The position numbers were made by a program, and so were the translations under genes. The notes below the pieces were generated by a model that worked only from the letters and a program-made list of their open reading frames with translations, ran no database searches and was not told the origin of the DNA. Shown here one piece after another: positions 12,181-24,496 of a stretch of DNA of 64,000 nucleotides. Origin of the DNA: Cotesia glomerata (Eukaryota > Arthropoda > Insecta > Hymenoptera > Braconidae); the NCBI RefSeq assembly GCF_020080835.1, contig NC_058162.1, forward strand, positions 10,803,323-10,867,322, given 5' to 3'. Numbering within the stretch: the stretch's first letter is position 1; each line of letters begins with the position of its first letter.

Positions 12181-14652
12181 TTACATATAAAAAAGATGGC
12201 TGCAATAAATGATAGCAGGAAAAACCCAGGAAGATTTAAAATATATGTATTTTATTTGTAATAGTATCGGTAAGAAAAATAAGAATCTTTAAAAAATTGT
12301 AAACCTTTCTATTTTAAATTCTATTGTTAAGTATGGGAAATTTTCTATCATAAATTTTAGGGTATAGACGAATTTATAAGTACCGGAAATTCCCAAGGAA
12401 AAACTTATAAAAACTTTTAGTACTGTCCAGTTAGTTTAGACATGCTAAGAAAAAATTTCTTTGTTAAAATAAACCTACGTTAATTGTAATGGTCACTTAG
12501 GATAAGATGCCGAACGTTTTGGAAATACTCTTTACAATGCTGGGAAAACCCCGCAGATCTTTATTTATTACTCTTTTTATTATCAATATTATCATAATCC
12601 TTTAAGTAACTTATTTTCCAAAACGTTCGCTTAAAAAAGGGATTGCTCGAGTACTCAAGACTAGGTCATAAAAACCAAGCATCCATGCGGGTTGCATATA
12701 GTCTGGGAATGTCGAGTCGCCGTGACGTCATCGCAGCATAGTCCCATTTTTGCCAACTCGAGAAGGGATGCTTGCTGAAGACAGGAGTCGCAGAGGCGCA
12801 CGCAACTACCCTCACTACCCTCTGGGACTCTCCCACTCCAAAGGTACGAACATTTCAACCAGGGGAGTCGAAAACCAAGGAACAAGAAGGGACTTATCAA
12901 AAAGCAAGACTGAAGTACACTACGCAAATTTTCCTTTTTCGAAATTATTGTCGGTACTTTTTATTTTGTAACCCATTGAATAATAAATAATAGATTTGCG
13001 CGCAAGGCAAATCTAAATTAAACTAAAATAATCTGAGCGTTTTAAATTCATTAAATATTTATATTATTTAATTTAAATTATTCAAATTTAAATCTACTCT
13101 CCCGCCTTAATCTATTTACTGCGAGTTGAACGCCCTACAGCGTTCCAACGGGCGAATTAAAAGAACTCAATAAATTTACTATGTGATGCACCTAGTGCAT
13201 CCAGCAGGTGACGCTACCTGTTATTAGAGCGCTATCTATTATAAGAGCGTGAATTCAAACGAAATATTCAAATTAGTAAATATTAAATGATTAAAATTAG
13301 TTAAATTTTATATTCGAAGTAAATATTCAAATCATTAATTTCATGCTTTTACTCTTACCAGTTGTAATAAACATCTTTTGGTTAACTCTGTTTTATTTAC
13401 AAAAGAAAATAAAATAAAGTAAGGGAAAAACATATTTCGGTACAAAAGGACATTGTAACCGAATTTTCAGAACCCATAAAAGGTACTTGAGTAATTCAAG
13501 GACTATTTCTCGCCACATGGAATTTAAAACCCTATGAGGAAAAGTCGTAAAAGACACGTGTGAAACTCAATAAACCCTTGTTCTAAAAGTAACAAAGAAT
13601 AATAAAAAACCATATGTAACTAAACAAAAATAAGATTGTTAAATAACATTTACTGTTAAAATCTAACTTTATATAATATTGTAGTTAAGCAAAATTAAGT
13701 TAAAATAATTAATAATTATTATCTTGTATTTAATTTATAATTAATAATTATTATTTAATTAATTAACTATTAATTTATTATTGAATCATTATTTAATTAT
13801 TATTTAATTTATAATTAAACGATAATGTCTATTCTTTTATACATGATAATAATTAAATTGACTTATAATTTTATTAGAAAATCTGATTGTAAAATAATAG
13901 AAATAATATTTAATTCAAGTTGTTAATTAGTCAAACTCAAACATTAATCCAACATATTATAAACAATATAATATATATATTTTCATGTTATAGTTTATTA
14001 TAATTTTTATTGTAATTTAATTTCAAGTTAATTATAAGTTAATTTTTATTATAAATAGATTTTAAAAGGGTCTGTTAAATTAATAAAAATAGTTAAATAA
14101 ACATAATGACTGTATTGCTAAAAGTGTATATTAGTGAAGTCTAACTTTCAGGCCGATAGGCTGAAATAAATATATATAGATATAGAGAAAATACATGTTA
14201 GTATATAAGGATCATTTATATGTAGTAGAAAATGTGTGTGCTTATGTATTCCTTAGAGTGGATGTATGTATGGAAGTTATGGTGGGAGAAGAACGGAGTT
14301 TGAAGCTCTTCGGAAAAACTATGTAACGACACTTCTCACCGAGAGTTTAGATTACTAAGATCACGTCATTGTAAACCTCAATTTTATATTTTGAAGCTTT
14401 TTAATATTTTGTCAACTTGAATAATAAATTGAAACCAACTAAATAATTTTGATCAAAATTAAATAACGTCTAAATAGAATTCTTTTATTTAAAATGATTC
14501 CTTTCCCGCGCTGAAACCGAGTATTTTAATACTCCCGGATGAAAGAACTACAGTAAGTAAAGTTTTCAATAAATAAAAATAACATCCACTAGATGGAAGC
14601 ATAACAACTATAGCTAATTTGGGGCTATACAACAATATATATATATACCCAT
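12181..14652. other. AT-rich gap with a GC-richer hairpin-bearing block
   Basis: No supported gene. A compositionally distinct block at about 12640..13260 holds GC-richer sequence, a palindrome (AGATTTGC / GCAAATCT at about 12992..13012) and two small hairpins (GATGCACCTAGTGCATC and CAGGTGACGCTACCTG at about 13185..13220). It looks like degenerate retroelement or LTR sequence but I could not define ends. The remainder is simple AT-rich DNA with another small palindrome near 14520 (GAGTATTTTAATACTC). Confidence 0.35.
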
Positions 14653-14997
14653 CAGGGGTGAGCAGTTACGCGTAACGAGCAGTTTCCTACGTATTTTACG
14701 TAAACTACGTAAAATACTTAAATTCCGGTATTATACGTCGATTTGTATGCCACCTGGTGGTTATCATTGGACATTGTACATTTTTAAAATTCTAACCGTC
14801 TTTCAACAGTTTTCGCAATAACTAATCTAAACTTTTAATTTTATCTCAAAATGAGTGCATTAAAAAAAAAATTTATCAATCATTTTTAAAGAAAATGATT
14901 TTGTGATTGAAAAGTTAAATGGTAAAAATATTGCTCAATGTTTAAAGTGCAATTATAAGTTAAAAAATACTGCACAAATTCGATTACAAAGTCATCG

Positions 14998-15374
14998 GTA
15001 AATAGTTATTTTTTTTTTTTTTTTTTTTATTTATTTTAACCCCGCTTTTCAGACTTCTGTCTCGATGGGGGTCCGGCCGAGACCGGAAGGGGACTCCAGG
15101 CTGATCGGTACATTAAGTTTGGCAGAATAAGTTTGGCGGTATTACATACTTTTTCAGCCTGGAGAGTAATGCGGCGATGGGCCGACTTTGGGGAAACTGC
15201 ACGCATTTGCCTGTGCCCCACCGGTAGCACAGGGCTTGGGGAAACCATCGAAAAACCCAAACCTGTACAGCCCGGCATGAGTTACGAGCACCGATGTTCA
15301 CTGAAAATTAAATTTCAGCTCACACCGGGATTCGAACCCACGCCTCACCAGTCCCAAGCAGTAAATAGTTATTT
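14998..15374 (-). mobile_element. tRNA-derived SINE with 14-bp target duplication
   Basis: A minus-strand SINE (15012..15360) between perfect copies of GTAAATAGTTATTT (14998..15011 and 15361..15374). On the minus strand the tRNA-like head comes first, with a Pol III B-box GGTTCGAATCC at 15328..15338. A GC-rich body follows and the element ends in poly-A (poly-T on the plus strand from about 15008). It landed precisely at the donor of the first hAT transposase intron, and the duplication re-creates GTAAAT on the upstream side. Confidence 0.9.
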
Positions 15375-15520
15375 AATAAATATTTATATTTTCATTGAAT
15401 TAAAAAAAATCTTTTTTGATAATTAATTTTGTATTTTCTTCACTTATTTCAGAAATAGATGTGCTGCCAAAACTACTGATCCCTCGGGAAAAACTAAGGT
15501 ATATTGCAAAGCGATAATTA

Positions 15521-15809
15521 CACTGAGAAAAAAAATACTTTTATTAAGAAAATTTTCTTGATACAAGAATTTATGTTCTTGAAAATTTTCGAGAATATAT
15601 ATTCTTAGCTCAAGAACTTGTTACATTGATTAAAATAATTTTTACTTAATTTAAATAAACCTATTCTCTTGTTTATCTATTATCCAAAGATAAATATTGA
15701 TGCTCTTCTCTTCAGAAATTAGTAATTAAAAATAATAGAATATTTGATCTCATCGAATTTCTTGAACCAAAAAATTGTTAATTGAGTAAAAGTATTTTTT
15801 TTCTCAGTG
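15521..15809. mobile_element. MITE with CACTGAGAAAAAAAATACTT ends
   Basis: Terminal inverted repeats of at least 20 bases (CACTGAGAAAAAAAATACTT and its complement) enclose a 289-bp non-coding, AT-rich interior with internal palindromes. It sits in the second intron of the hAT transposase gene. The ends resemble the CACTGAGAG element at 30455..31345. No clear target duplication. Confidence 0.75.
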
Positions 15810-17878
15810 AATATTTTCAAAAAAACAAATTTTTTTTTTTATTTTGAATAAATTTTTCTTTACATTTCTATAGGTGCTAAGTAGATCCTCTGAAGAAAGG
15901 TCAGATGATATTTCATTTGATAATCAATCTAAAGCGACTTCAAGCATTTCATCAAATAGTAGGAGTGATTTATCAACTATTGATGAAACTTGTGAAATTT
16001 TTCGTAGGATGCAATCTTCTGTTTAGTATTGTTGAATCAATTCCGTTTAAAGAGTTTGTTAAGTCGTTAAATCCGAACTATCATCTGCCATGCAGAAAAA
16101 CTCTCTCCAATACGTTGTTAAATAAATTACATAGCAAAATTTCAAGTGAACACACAAAAATTAATCAGTCAGAAGGAGTAATAGTGATAGATGGTTGGAA
16201 AAATTCGGTTGCAAATACTAAAAATGTTGTATGTATTATTCATACAGCAAATGAACCAAGTTTTTTTTTAAACTCTTGGGATTTCACATTGTTATCTGAA
16301 GATACACAACAATTAACTAAAGTTATTGAAGAAGCTGTCGAAATAGCCAAAACAAATTATAATAAAACCATTTATGCCGTAGTTTCTGATAACGCTCCAG
16401 TTATGACAGCAATGGGTAAAGCTGTAAATTTATGGCATGCAGGATGCAGCAGTCATCATGGAAATTTACTTGCCAAGGACCTTATTGATAAATCATTTGC
16501 AGAATCTATAAATACCATTTTACGTACATTCAAAGCTTCTAATTTAGAACGAGAGATAATAGAAAACGGAGGAACAAAAATTAAAATGGCTTGCAAAACT
16601 CGTTGGTGCAGTTATCGTGATGCGTTTCGGTGTTGCTTAAAAAATTTAGATATAATGAAAAAAATTATCAGTAATAAATTAAACAATCCGTCTTTTACAA
16701 AATCAAAAAAACAAGAGAAAGAAAAATTGATTACTTTGAATGATCAGATTTTCGATGATTCTTTAATAACAAAATTACAAAATTTCATCGTTTTATCTGA
16801 TCCAGTTTGTTCATTAATTAATGAATGTCAACAGTCAAATTTTACTTTACCTGATGCAGCTGAAGAGTGGATGAAATTAAACGTTCCGACTGATAATGAA
16901 AAAATTCAAGAAATTGTCCAAAAACGCATTGACAAAGTATTGACTCGAATTTTATTAGCAGCGAATTTATTGCATCCAGGTTATCAAGGAAAACAGTTTC
17001 GTCATACCGATAAATATTATTCTCAAGCTATTGAATTTATAAGGAATGAATTAAATGAATCTTATCATGAAATGGAAGCTTATGAAAATAAAGTTGGAAT
17101 TTTTGAATCATTACTGAAAAAAGGAAATGTCCCTCCAAAATTATTTTGACAAATGGCCGAAAACTCATACCCAGTAATTTCTCAATTAGCTCAACGATTG
17201 ATTAACATTCCATCGTCATCAGCACAAATTGAAAGATTATTTTCAAACAGGTCATTTGTTCATTCTTGTCTTCGAAATCGTTTAACACCCGAACGTTCAA
17301 AAAAGTTAATCGACATTTATTATACATTGAAAATGAGTTCTGGAAATTCGAAATGAGTATTTAAAATATATATATTGTGTAATGTGTATGTATTATTATA
17401 AAATTTACAATGATAATTAATTTAGTTATATACTTGAAGAAATAAAAATTTTTGTACTTGAAAATTGTATTGTAAATAATTTTATTGTTGTGTTTATTAG
17501 TAAAGTTGAAATTCACATCAAATATATTTTTAATAAAAATTTTCCAGAATAATGATTTCTTAATTATAAATTATCAGTAAAAGGATGAAATGAATTCGTA
17601 AAATATCATGTATCCAGAACAAAGTTTATTTCTACTTTCTATGAAAATTTTTATAATAAAACAAATCAAATACATACGTAAATAATTACCATATTTAAAT
17701 TGGTATTTATTGATTATTCTTACATATTTGTTTTAATATTATTGTTACATAACGTTTAGAATTTGTTTTTAATTTGATCATAAACTGAGATCAATAAATT
17801 AATCTAATATCACAGAAATTAGTAAGAACTCAAATCTCAGTTATTTATTTATCAAATTTTGATCATTTTTAAAAAATA

Positions 17879-18100
17879 ATTAAAATTTGATTATAAGCTA
17901 ATTTAATAAATAGAATAACTTTTTTAATTTACCACAGTAAAATAATAATAATAATAAGTTACTTTGATCACAGATTTTCATTTTTAAGTAACAATTAAAA
18001 TTTGCTTATAAGCTAATTTAATAAATAGAATAACTTTTTTAATTTACCACAGTAAAATAATTATAATAATAAGTTACTTTGATCACAGATTTTCATTCAT
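17879..18100 (+). repeat. Two-unit ~111-bp direct repeat in hAT element
   Basis: Two nearly identical units in direct orientation share TTTAATTTACCACAGTAAAA and AGTTACTTTGATCACAGATT. They differ mainly in the AAT-repeat count. They lie in the AT-rich spacer between the two convergent hAT genes, downstream of both. A third partial unit follows at about 18125. Confidence 0.8.
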
Positions 18101-18383
18101 TTAATTTTAATGACTGTTGAGTAACAATTAAAATTTGCTTATAAGATATCTTGTATATAATATAATCCTTAGATAAGTTGTTTTAATTGATCACAGATAA
18201 ATATAAATAATTAAATTGCTATTTACAAGTTTATAAGATGTAAATATACTAATTATGATTTAAAATTACAGGTCTTTCATAGGTTGAAACAAACATTCAA
18301 TATAACAATCTAATTGTTTAATAATAATTCCTATATCTGTATAATATATTTAATGATTGAAAATTTATATAATATATTCTTTG

Positions 18384-19629
18384 TTAATTAGCATTCATAA
18401 ATTTAAGATTATAAAAAACATCAGTGAACTTAGGTACTAATTTTTCTGGTAAGTTTTTACCTAAGTCATACTGATTAAATTTTATCGTACATGCTGGTAT
18501 TTTTAATAATGATTGAGCCAACATACTAAGATTTGGATTTTGTTCTGAAGCTATATACTCCAAAAAGTTTTTGAACAGGTAGTTTTAGTAATTAACTTTG
18601 CAAATAAATCTTTAGAATTTTTAAAACACTCTAATTCCTGCAATCCTGTATCATCTAGTTCATCAATCAAAAATTCATAAACTATATTACTATATTTACT
18701 AATTTTCATGAAATAACTACCTCTACTAATTCTTTTTCAACATCAGTACTTTTTATAGCGTTTAACAGACGATTAATTTTGATTTCTAAAGAATCATCGT
18801 GAATTGCTGCATGAGTGTATCGACAGTTTCTAAATGACAATCAAAGTACCACATAATTATAGATTCCGATGGAAGTTGCGATGCTGATGTGGAATCAAGA
18901 ATACGATTATTTTTTGGTATGTTTATAAATGATATCACAGCATACACTGATATATAATACTTTTTAAGTGCGATCGAGCTTGACTCGTTAATCATTTGCA
19001 AATAATTACTTATATAATCACGTTCTTCTCCCAAGATCCAAGACTTTAGAAATAATGTATCATTTCCAGTTCTTGTTAAAGCAATAATCTCTAAGCCACT
19101 TGTTTGAGCAACATTTTTACAAAATAATAATGTTCCTTTTTTCTCCTTCAAGTTTAGTTTACGATCAGTAAATTTCTCGTGAGCTTTTTCAAGTAAAGTT
19201 GTCGATAACTTAACTTCACTAGGGACTTCATATGCAGGCCGTAATATTTTACAAAATTTTTTAAAATAAAGATCTTGAATTAGATCAAATGAAATTATTA
19301 CTATAAAAAAAGTTACTTAAAGATTTCTTCGTTTTTTAGACAATGTTATATTACAGTTATCTTCAGATTCAGAAATTGAATCAGAGTTTTCCCAAATACG
19401 CGACTTCCTATAAAATAAATTTATAGTTTAATAATTTTAAATCATAGAGAATAGAAAAAAATTGAGACTAAGATTAAATTTACCTGTGACTCTTCAATCG
19501 TTGTTCAGTGGTATTATTCATTATTTTTTTACACTTTACACATAATGCAACTTGTTTTCCGTTTTCACGAATACGCTGAAATCCTCCTTCTTCCCAAAAA
19601 CTGTGCTTCGGTCGACCTCCTCTTTGCAT
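18384..19629 (-). pseudogene. Second, catalytically empty hAT-like gene in same element
   Basis: Convergent with the main transposase. Exon 1 (19484..19629) starts with MQRGGRPKHSFWEE and encodes a BED finger (CVKCKK ... RLKSHR) ending in the same donor phase as the plus-strand BED exon. Exon 2 begins at 19407. A long segment (18786..19151 and just upstream) aligns by eye with the transposase core (KILRPAYEVPS against SLNPNYHLPCR; FLKSWILGEERDYI against FLNSWDFTLLSEDT). The region equivalent to IDGW reads LFCKN and the VVSDNAP region reads VISFINIP, so both catalytic Asp are absent. After a frame change near 18790 it ends with LLKIPAC and a stop at 18384. It could be a decayed duplicate or a former accessory or regulatory protein. 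Confidence 0.72.
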
Positions 19630-20501
19630 ATTTTTTTCTTTATGATATTATAATTCTATGAATTATTAATGTAAAAACTTCAATTTAATTAAATATTAGG
19701 TTAATAATGATAAATTTTTAGTTTATATTTATTTATTTACTAATTTAAGTTCATCAAAAGTTCGGTAGATGGTGTTGAAATACCTAACGTAAAATACGTC
19801 ACGTAAGAAACCCAACCGGTAATTTACGTGTATTATACATGTCTAAAACTAAGTATAATACGTTAAGTATTTTACGTGCCCTTCCCTGATACCCATGTAA
19901 AATGAACATGGATGGTGATATATCTATACATATTATGAATGTGTACATTTATTCCACCAGGGGCGCCTGTGCATTACCTTCCTAGTACAGCTTTTTTTTC
20001 GGCAACTAATTTTGAACATGTTTTTTTTTTTTTTTTTAATATTTCATAATTAAATGAGCATCATGAGTCGTGCACTTTTGGATTTTCCAAACTTTTTTTA
20101 AATATAAACACGAGTTTTGAATATTGAAAATATCCAGTATTAAATTTTACGTTTCCTTTAAGGCACAATTTGCAATATCTTTCAAAATTTTGTCAATCAT
20201 TTCTCAATGGCCGAAACTTGTATATTTTCTTCGTTTATTTTAAGATGTATGGGAAATATAAAATAATAATAATAAATGTTTTTTTTTTTTTTTATATTTT
20301 TAGGTTGACTGATGGACTAAACCATTGACAACTTTGATAATGAGGGTATTTTATTAATAGAATAAATCTTCCTGTTATTTAAGTATGATTTTTTTGATAC
20401 GTATAATAATAGTAATAATAATATATTAAATCTTTTCATCCTACCATATCAGCGGTGAATATAGAACAATGACTTCTTATGTTCTTTAGAGCTTACTTTG
20501 A

Positions 20502-20612
20502 ATAAAAAAAAGTATTGAGACAAAGAAAAAAGTATTGAAAAGTATTAGATTGACTAGAAAACCAATACTTTTCAATACTTTTTTCTTTGTTTCAATACTT
20601 TTTTTTTATCAG
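20502..20612. repeat. AGTATTG-rich hairpin
   Basis: Inverted repeat with arms of about 47 bases (AAAAAGTATTGAAAAGTATT and its complement) and a loop of about 16 bases. Each arm itself contains direct repeats of AAGTATTG. Non-coding. No family recognised. Confidence 0.7.
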
Positions 20613-20822
20613 GGATAATTCAGCGGCAGTTAACGTTTTTAGAATAATTCTCCTATACAAGCTTATTCTTTTTAAAACCTAATGAAAAATTTGACTATTT
20701 ATTTATTGATTTTCAGAATTAATCTGTAAAACAATAATTTAACTATGGGTAATTTATTGGCTAAAATTTATCTTTAAAGTTCTATTTTAAAATGAATTTA
20801 ATTTTTAGTAAAATATTCAGTA

Positions 20823-22605
20823 GGATAAGTGTTCCAGTAGTTGACCGGACACCAGTAGTTGACCGCTTTCATAAAAAAGTCCAAAAATTATTATTAACTG
20901 CATTTTTTATGACCCTGAAATTTATTTTTAACTATTGTTGAACTTATAATCATTACAATGAATAGGTATTCCAAATATTATTAAATTTTTAGAACATCGA
21001 AAATAATTCATGAAAATTTTTCAACGCATAATCTGATTAAAATCGGTCAATTACTATAGTAGAGTATCCGAGAGGCGACTACATGTTTTAGTTAACAAAA
21101 AAGTTTCTATTAGGTTAATCTTTCCAAATTAAATTCTGAAGTATTCTTTAATAGTTTCTTAACAAATCTTTTAATAAGATTTGACAAAAACAATCAAATA
21201 AATACCAATTCAACGACCGGTCAGATACTGGCACAATAAAACACCGTTGTACCATCAATAAATTTCTTCGGTCATCTATTAGAACCTGCTATTTTTCAAA
21301 ATACCAGTAGTTGACCGCATGCACAGTTGTAAGTTTTTAACCTATATAAAATAAAAATATAAATATGTTTACATGATAATTTTATGTTTACATAAGTGTT
21401 GTTATTTAAAATAATTTATAATTATTAAATTATTCGTAATAAAGAAGTATTTATGCTTATTGTTTAATGTGTTTTAAATAAGATGATTGTTGAGTCAAGT
21501 TTAAATTTGTACACTGATAGAAGGATTTATTAGCTATTAATAATTTAATTTATTTAGGAGAAAAGAGTACATTTATTAATAGTTAATAAGTATTTATTTA
21601 TATTTAATCAATATTTATTAACAGTTAATAGATATTTTGTTGAGTGAATTTGTGTTTCGCTTGCAATGTCATATGTTATGAAGATTGCTTATAAACAAAA
21701 ATAACCTTTACAAATTATTTACATTAATTATATTATTTTATAATAACGTTTACTGTAACATACCAAATTTTATCACGGCTCATAATTATCTTTTATATTT
21801 TAAAATATTAAAAACGTTAATTTATTTAGTGAATTGAATTATTATCATGTATTCCAGCTGTAGGGTTATTAAAAGTGTCAAAAGAAAATTGCTATTTTTG
21901 CTTTTGATTTTAAATAAATATTTGTTAAAAGTTAACAAATATTCATTAAACATTAATGGATATTTATTAACAGTTAATAAATCGTATTTAATAAATAATT
22001 TATAAACTGTTAATAAATATTTATTAAACTCTATGATATTAACAAACATCATTAAATATAAACAAATCCTTCTATCAGTGTAACAAGTTTAAATATGAAT
22101 TTTTTTGTTGATATTAGAAATATATAGATATAAATTTATAGTAATTAATAGTTTATTTTAAATAATAGTTATTATTTTTAATAATTGCATACATGTGCCT
22201 CAAAAAAATGTTTTGCTTTTGTCATTATTGAATCGAAGTTTAATTTACTAATCTGTTACTTTTTTATTATCATTAGTTTTGTTCTAAACTAAACGAATTT
22301 TGTTTACTAATAATACAAATCTAATTTAAATAAATAAGCATAAAACATTATACATTAAACATAAAAAACTAATTAAAATTTACAAAATAACGGTCAACTA
22401 CTGGTGTTTTTATCTTACCTGCATTTAAATGTGAATTTATATGTAATTTTATGAATAATTCGAATAAATAACATCACATATAAAAAACTTGAATATTTAA
22501 AGTTTAAATAAACTTAAAATTTTTTTTTTTAGCGTATAATAATTAAATTACGATCAATTGAAATGCCAAAAATCCTTAATCGGTCAACTACTCGTACATT
22601 TACCC
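20823..22605. mobile_element. TA-flanked DNA element with GTAGTTGACCG ends
   Basis: The left end (GGATAAGTGTTCCAGTAGTT GACCG) and the reverse complement of the right end (GGGTAAATGTACGAGTAGTT GACCG) form an imperfect terminal repeat flanked by TA on both sides (20821, 22606). The motif CAGTAGTTGACCG recurs internally near 20851, 21306 and 22391 in both orientations. No transposase remains. A MITE (21512..22080) is nested inside. TA flanks suggest a Tc1/mariner-type parent, as inference. Confidence 0.65.
21512..22080. mobile_element. CACTGATAGAAGGATTTATT MITE, long copy
   Basis: Terminal inverted repeats CACTGATAGAAGGATTT, flanked by TA on each side (21510..21511 and 22081..22082). The 569-bp interior is AT-rich with many TTTATTAA palindromes. 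It belongs to the same family as the two 271-bp copies at 48166 and 50475. Confidence 0.85.
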
Positions 22606-22671
22606 TATACAAACAAAGTTTTAGTTTAAATTTATCAAATTTTTTTTAATTTTTTTCTCGTGTTATCAATA

Positions 22672-24179
22672 CTATCCTTTTTTTTTTTTTTTTTTAATGG
22701 GATTACTCTTAATTCTAGTACAAAATACAACAGCTTGCGCCCATCCAGCCAGTGGTCCCCACTTGGTGCGTAAATGGCGACTGATTTCTTGATACATCGT
22801 CGGAGTTAACGATGAAACTTCTTTTAAATCAGGTAAATAAAATTCTCGAGCAACTTGATAAATATGTGTGTCCACTGGAATAGATTCCAAATGTCCTAAT
22901 GACATCAAGCAAATGCAATCAGCAACTTTTGGACCTACTCCTTGCAAAACTTGAATTGTTTGTCTTACATTTTCATACTCTGCTCCTTGATCTTTGTGAA
23001 GACTTTCTAACCACTTGCGACCACCAAGTTCAACTAATTTCTTGGCTGTTTTATAAATGTAAGGAGCACGGTAACCAAATCCTTCTTTTGACAATACAGT
23101 CTGAACATTGTCTTGTGCAAGGGATTCAATTGTTGGAAAATCGTAGTAAAATTCTTTGTTGAATTTACAAATTTTATTGCCAAAATGACGACACATTTTG
23201 TCTATCATCCCAGTAATTCTAATTATGTTATTATTAGCACTACAAATGAATGAAAAAATATTTTCTACCATATCTTGGTTTAATATACGAACACCCTCAA
23301 CAATATTAGTAAAATTTTTAAAATTTTCATCATTTTCAGACCAGATCTCTAAATTATCTTTCAAAGAGATATGGAGATTAAAGTATTTAAATAATTCATT
23401 CTCACAATCTATTGAGTTTCTTAACTTGGATCCATGTGTTTTGTAATAAATATAATGATCATCTTGATGAAGTGTCCATAATTCACCAGCAAAAATTCCT
23501 CGATACTTTTCACCATTTTCTACTTCTTTCCATCTGTTAAAATTAAATAAAGTAAATAAGTGATATGGAATATTTTTTATTTATCATCAACACCAATAGT
23601 TGTTAAAATATGAGTATTATTGTAGCATACGCTCAACAATTTTTCAAAACCAAAAAATAATTTAATTACTGTTCTAATTCTTTTGAATAAATGAGTTAGT
23701 TATAGAACATTATTTTTAAAAAATTAATTTTATAGTTTTTTTAACTTTATACATGTGGAATTATTTTTCTAGTTTTTTTGTCATAATTCATGTATCAAAC
23801 TAATTCTAAAAATTATCAAAAGTTGTTTCAAGTCGATGTCATTAAATATTATAAAAGTACAAACATTAAAAAATGCACAAAAGTTTTTAGTAGTTTTTCC
23901 TGTAAAATTTTTAAGAATTCTTTTACAGCCATCAATCTAAAATTTGTCGTAATAATTTCAAAAAATTAGTTGTCTGCTACTGTCACACTCATATTAAAAT
24001 TTTTTTACAAAAGAATCTCTTATTTTAACAGACCAAATAATTAATAAAATTAGATTTACTATTAAATAATCAACTTACCTAAAACTTTGACCTCCTTTCA
24101 AAGTACTTCTTAAATTTAATTCGCTTTTATTACAGACTATTTTCCCAGTTATGTTTTTCAATTTATCAAATTTAGTCAT
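22672..24179 (-). CDS. Ogg1: 8-oxoguanine DNA glycosylase OGG1, 320 aa
   Basis: Base-excision-repair enzyme that removes 8-oxoguanine from DNA, with a bifunctional glycosylase/lyase activity in this family. CDS is complement(join(22672..23533,24079..24179)); the donor GTAAGT and acceptor AACAG join AG|A to make the conserved FRW. Visible motifs are the substrate-pocket run CSANNNIIRITGM and the helix-hairpin-helix/GPD motif LQGVGPKVADC, whose catalytic Lys is residue 236. The Asp of IPVDTH is residue 255; the 19-residue spacing equals K249/D268 of human OGG1. Length is near the human enzyme's (345 aa), so the gene looks complete. The extreme C-terminus is IKKKKKKG, encoded by an A18 run; it may be a basic tail or be length-variable. 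The 5' end is close to a 520-bp foldback (24497). Confidence 0.96.
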
Positions 24180-24496
24180 TATGTATTGAGGTTATAATAA
24201 TGTGAAAATATTTCGCTCAATTAATTCTACTCGGTTTAATCATATTTATACATTAAATAATTAAACAATTTTTTTTATTGAGTTATGTTTATTACAATAC
24301 TAAATTGTGTTTTGTTTAAAAAAAACCAATAAACTCGTTCCAGCGAAGCGTTGAGATGTTTATTTTATTTTATTTTTTTTTTTTTTTTTTCAATGTAGTG
24401 GAGCCACTCACTATTTTTCGTTCTCTAACTTCGTCTGTCTACCATTTCTCACAAAAAAAGCAGTGGATGAGCTCGTCTACCAACGTGTATTCTCTA

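Larger units (their letters stand above)
14851..17356 (+). pseudogene. hAT transposase with BED finger, frameshifted and stopped
   Basis: Encodes the cut-and-paste recombinase of the surrounding element. Exon 1 (14851..14997) carries a BED zinc finger (C-x2-C then ...RLQSHR). Exon 2 is about 15453..15498 and exon 3 runs from 15874. Visible catalytic features are IDGW (first Asp), VVSDNAP (second Asp), the TRWCS motif, and the C-terminal dimerisation/Glu motif SSSAQIERLFS. Three lesions are visible: a 1-base excess in the A-run just after the start, which throws the BED exon out of frame; a frame change near 15980..15990; and an in-frame TGA at 17147..17149 that separates the dimerisation segment. 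The copy cannot make a full transposase unless these are sequence errors. Confidence 0.88.
14653..19888. mobile_element. hAT DNA transposon with exact 8-bp target duplication
   Basis: The element starts CAGGGGTGAGCAG and ends ...GGGCACG-related CCCTG (reverse complement CAGGGAAGGGCACG). It is flanked on both sides by ATACCCAT (14645..14652 and 19889..19896), the 8-bp duplication diagnostic of hAT. Subterminal repeats of the ACGTAAAATAC type occur at both ends. It is 5236 bp long and contains two convergent decayed hAT genes (14851..17356 plus, 18384..19629 minus), a nested SINE (15012..15360), a nested MITE (15521..15809) and a tandem duplication (17879..18100). Confidence 0.93.

Noticed and set aside
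12661..12990. 70-90-aa frames on both strands
   Set aside because: The GC-richer block lowers stop frequency; no start context, splice signal or family similarity.
15036..15426. Overlapping 60-97-aa frames on both strands
   Set aside because: They fall inside the SINE body, which is non-coding with a Pol III promoter and poly-A.
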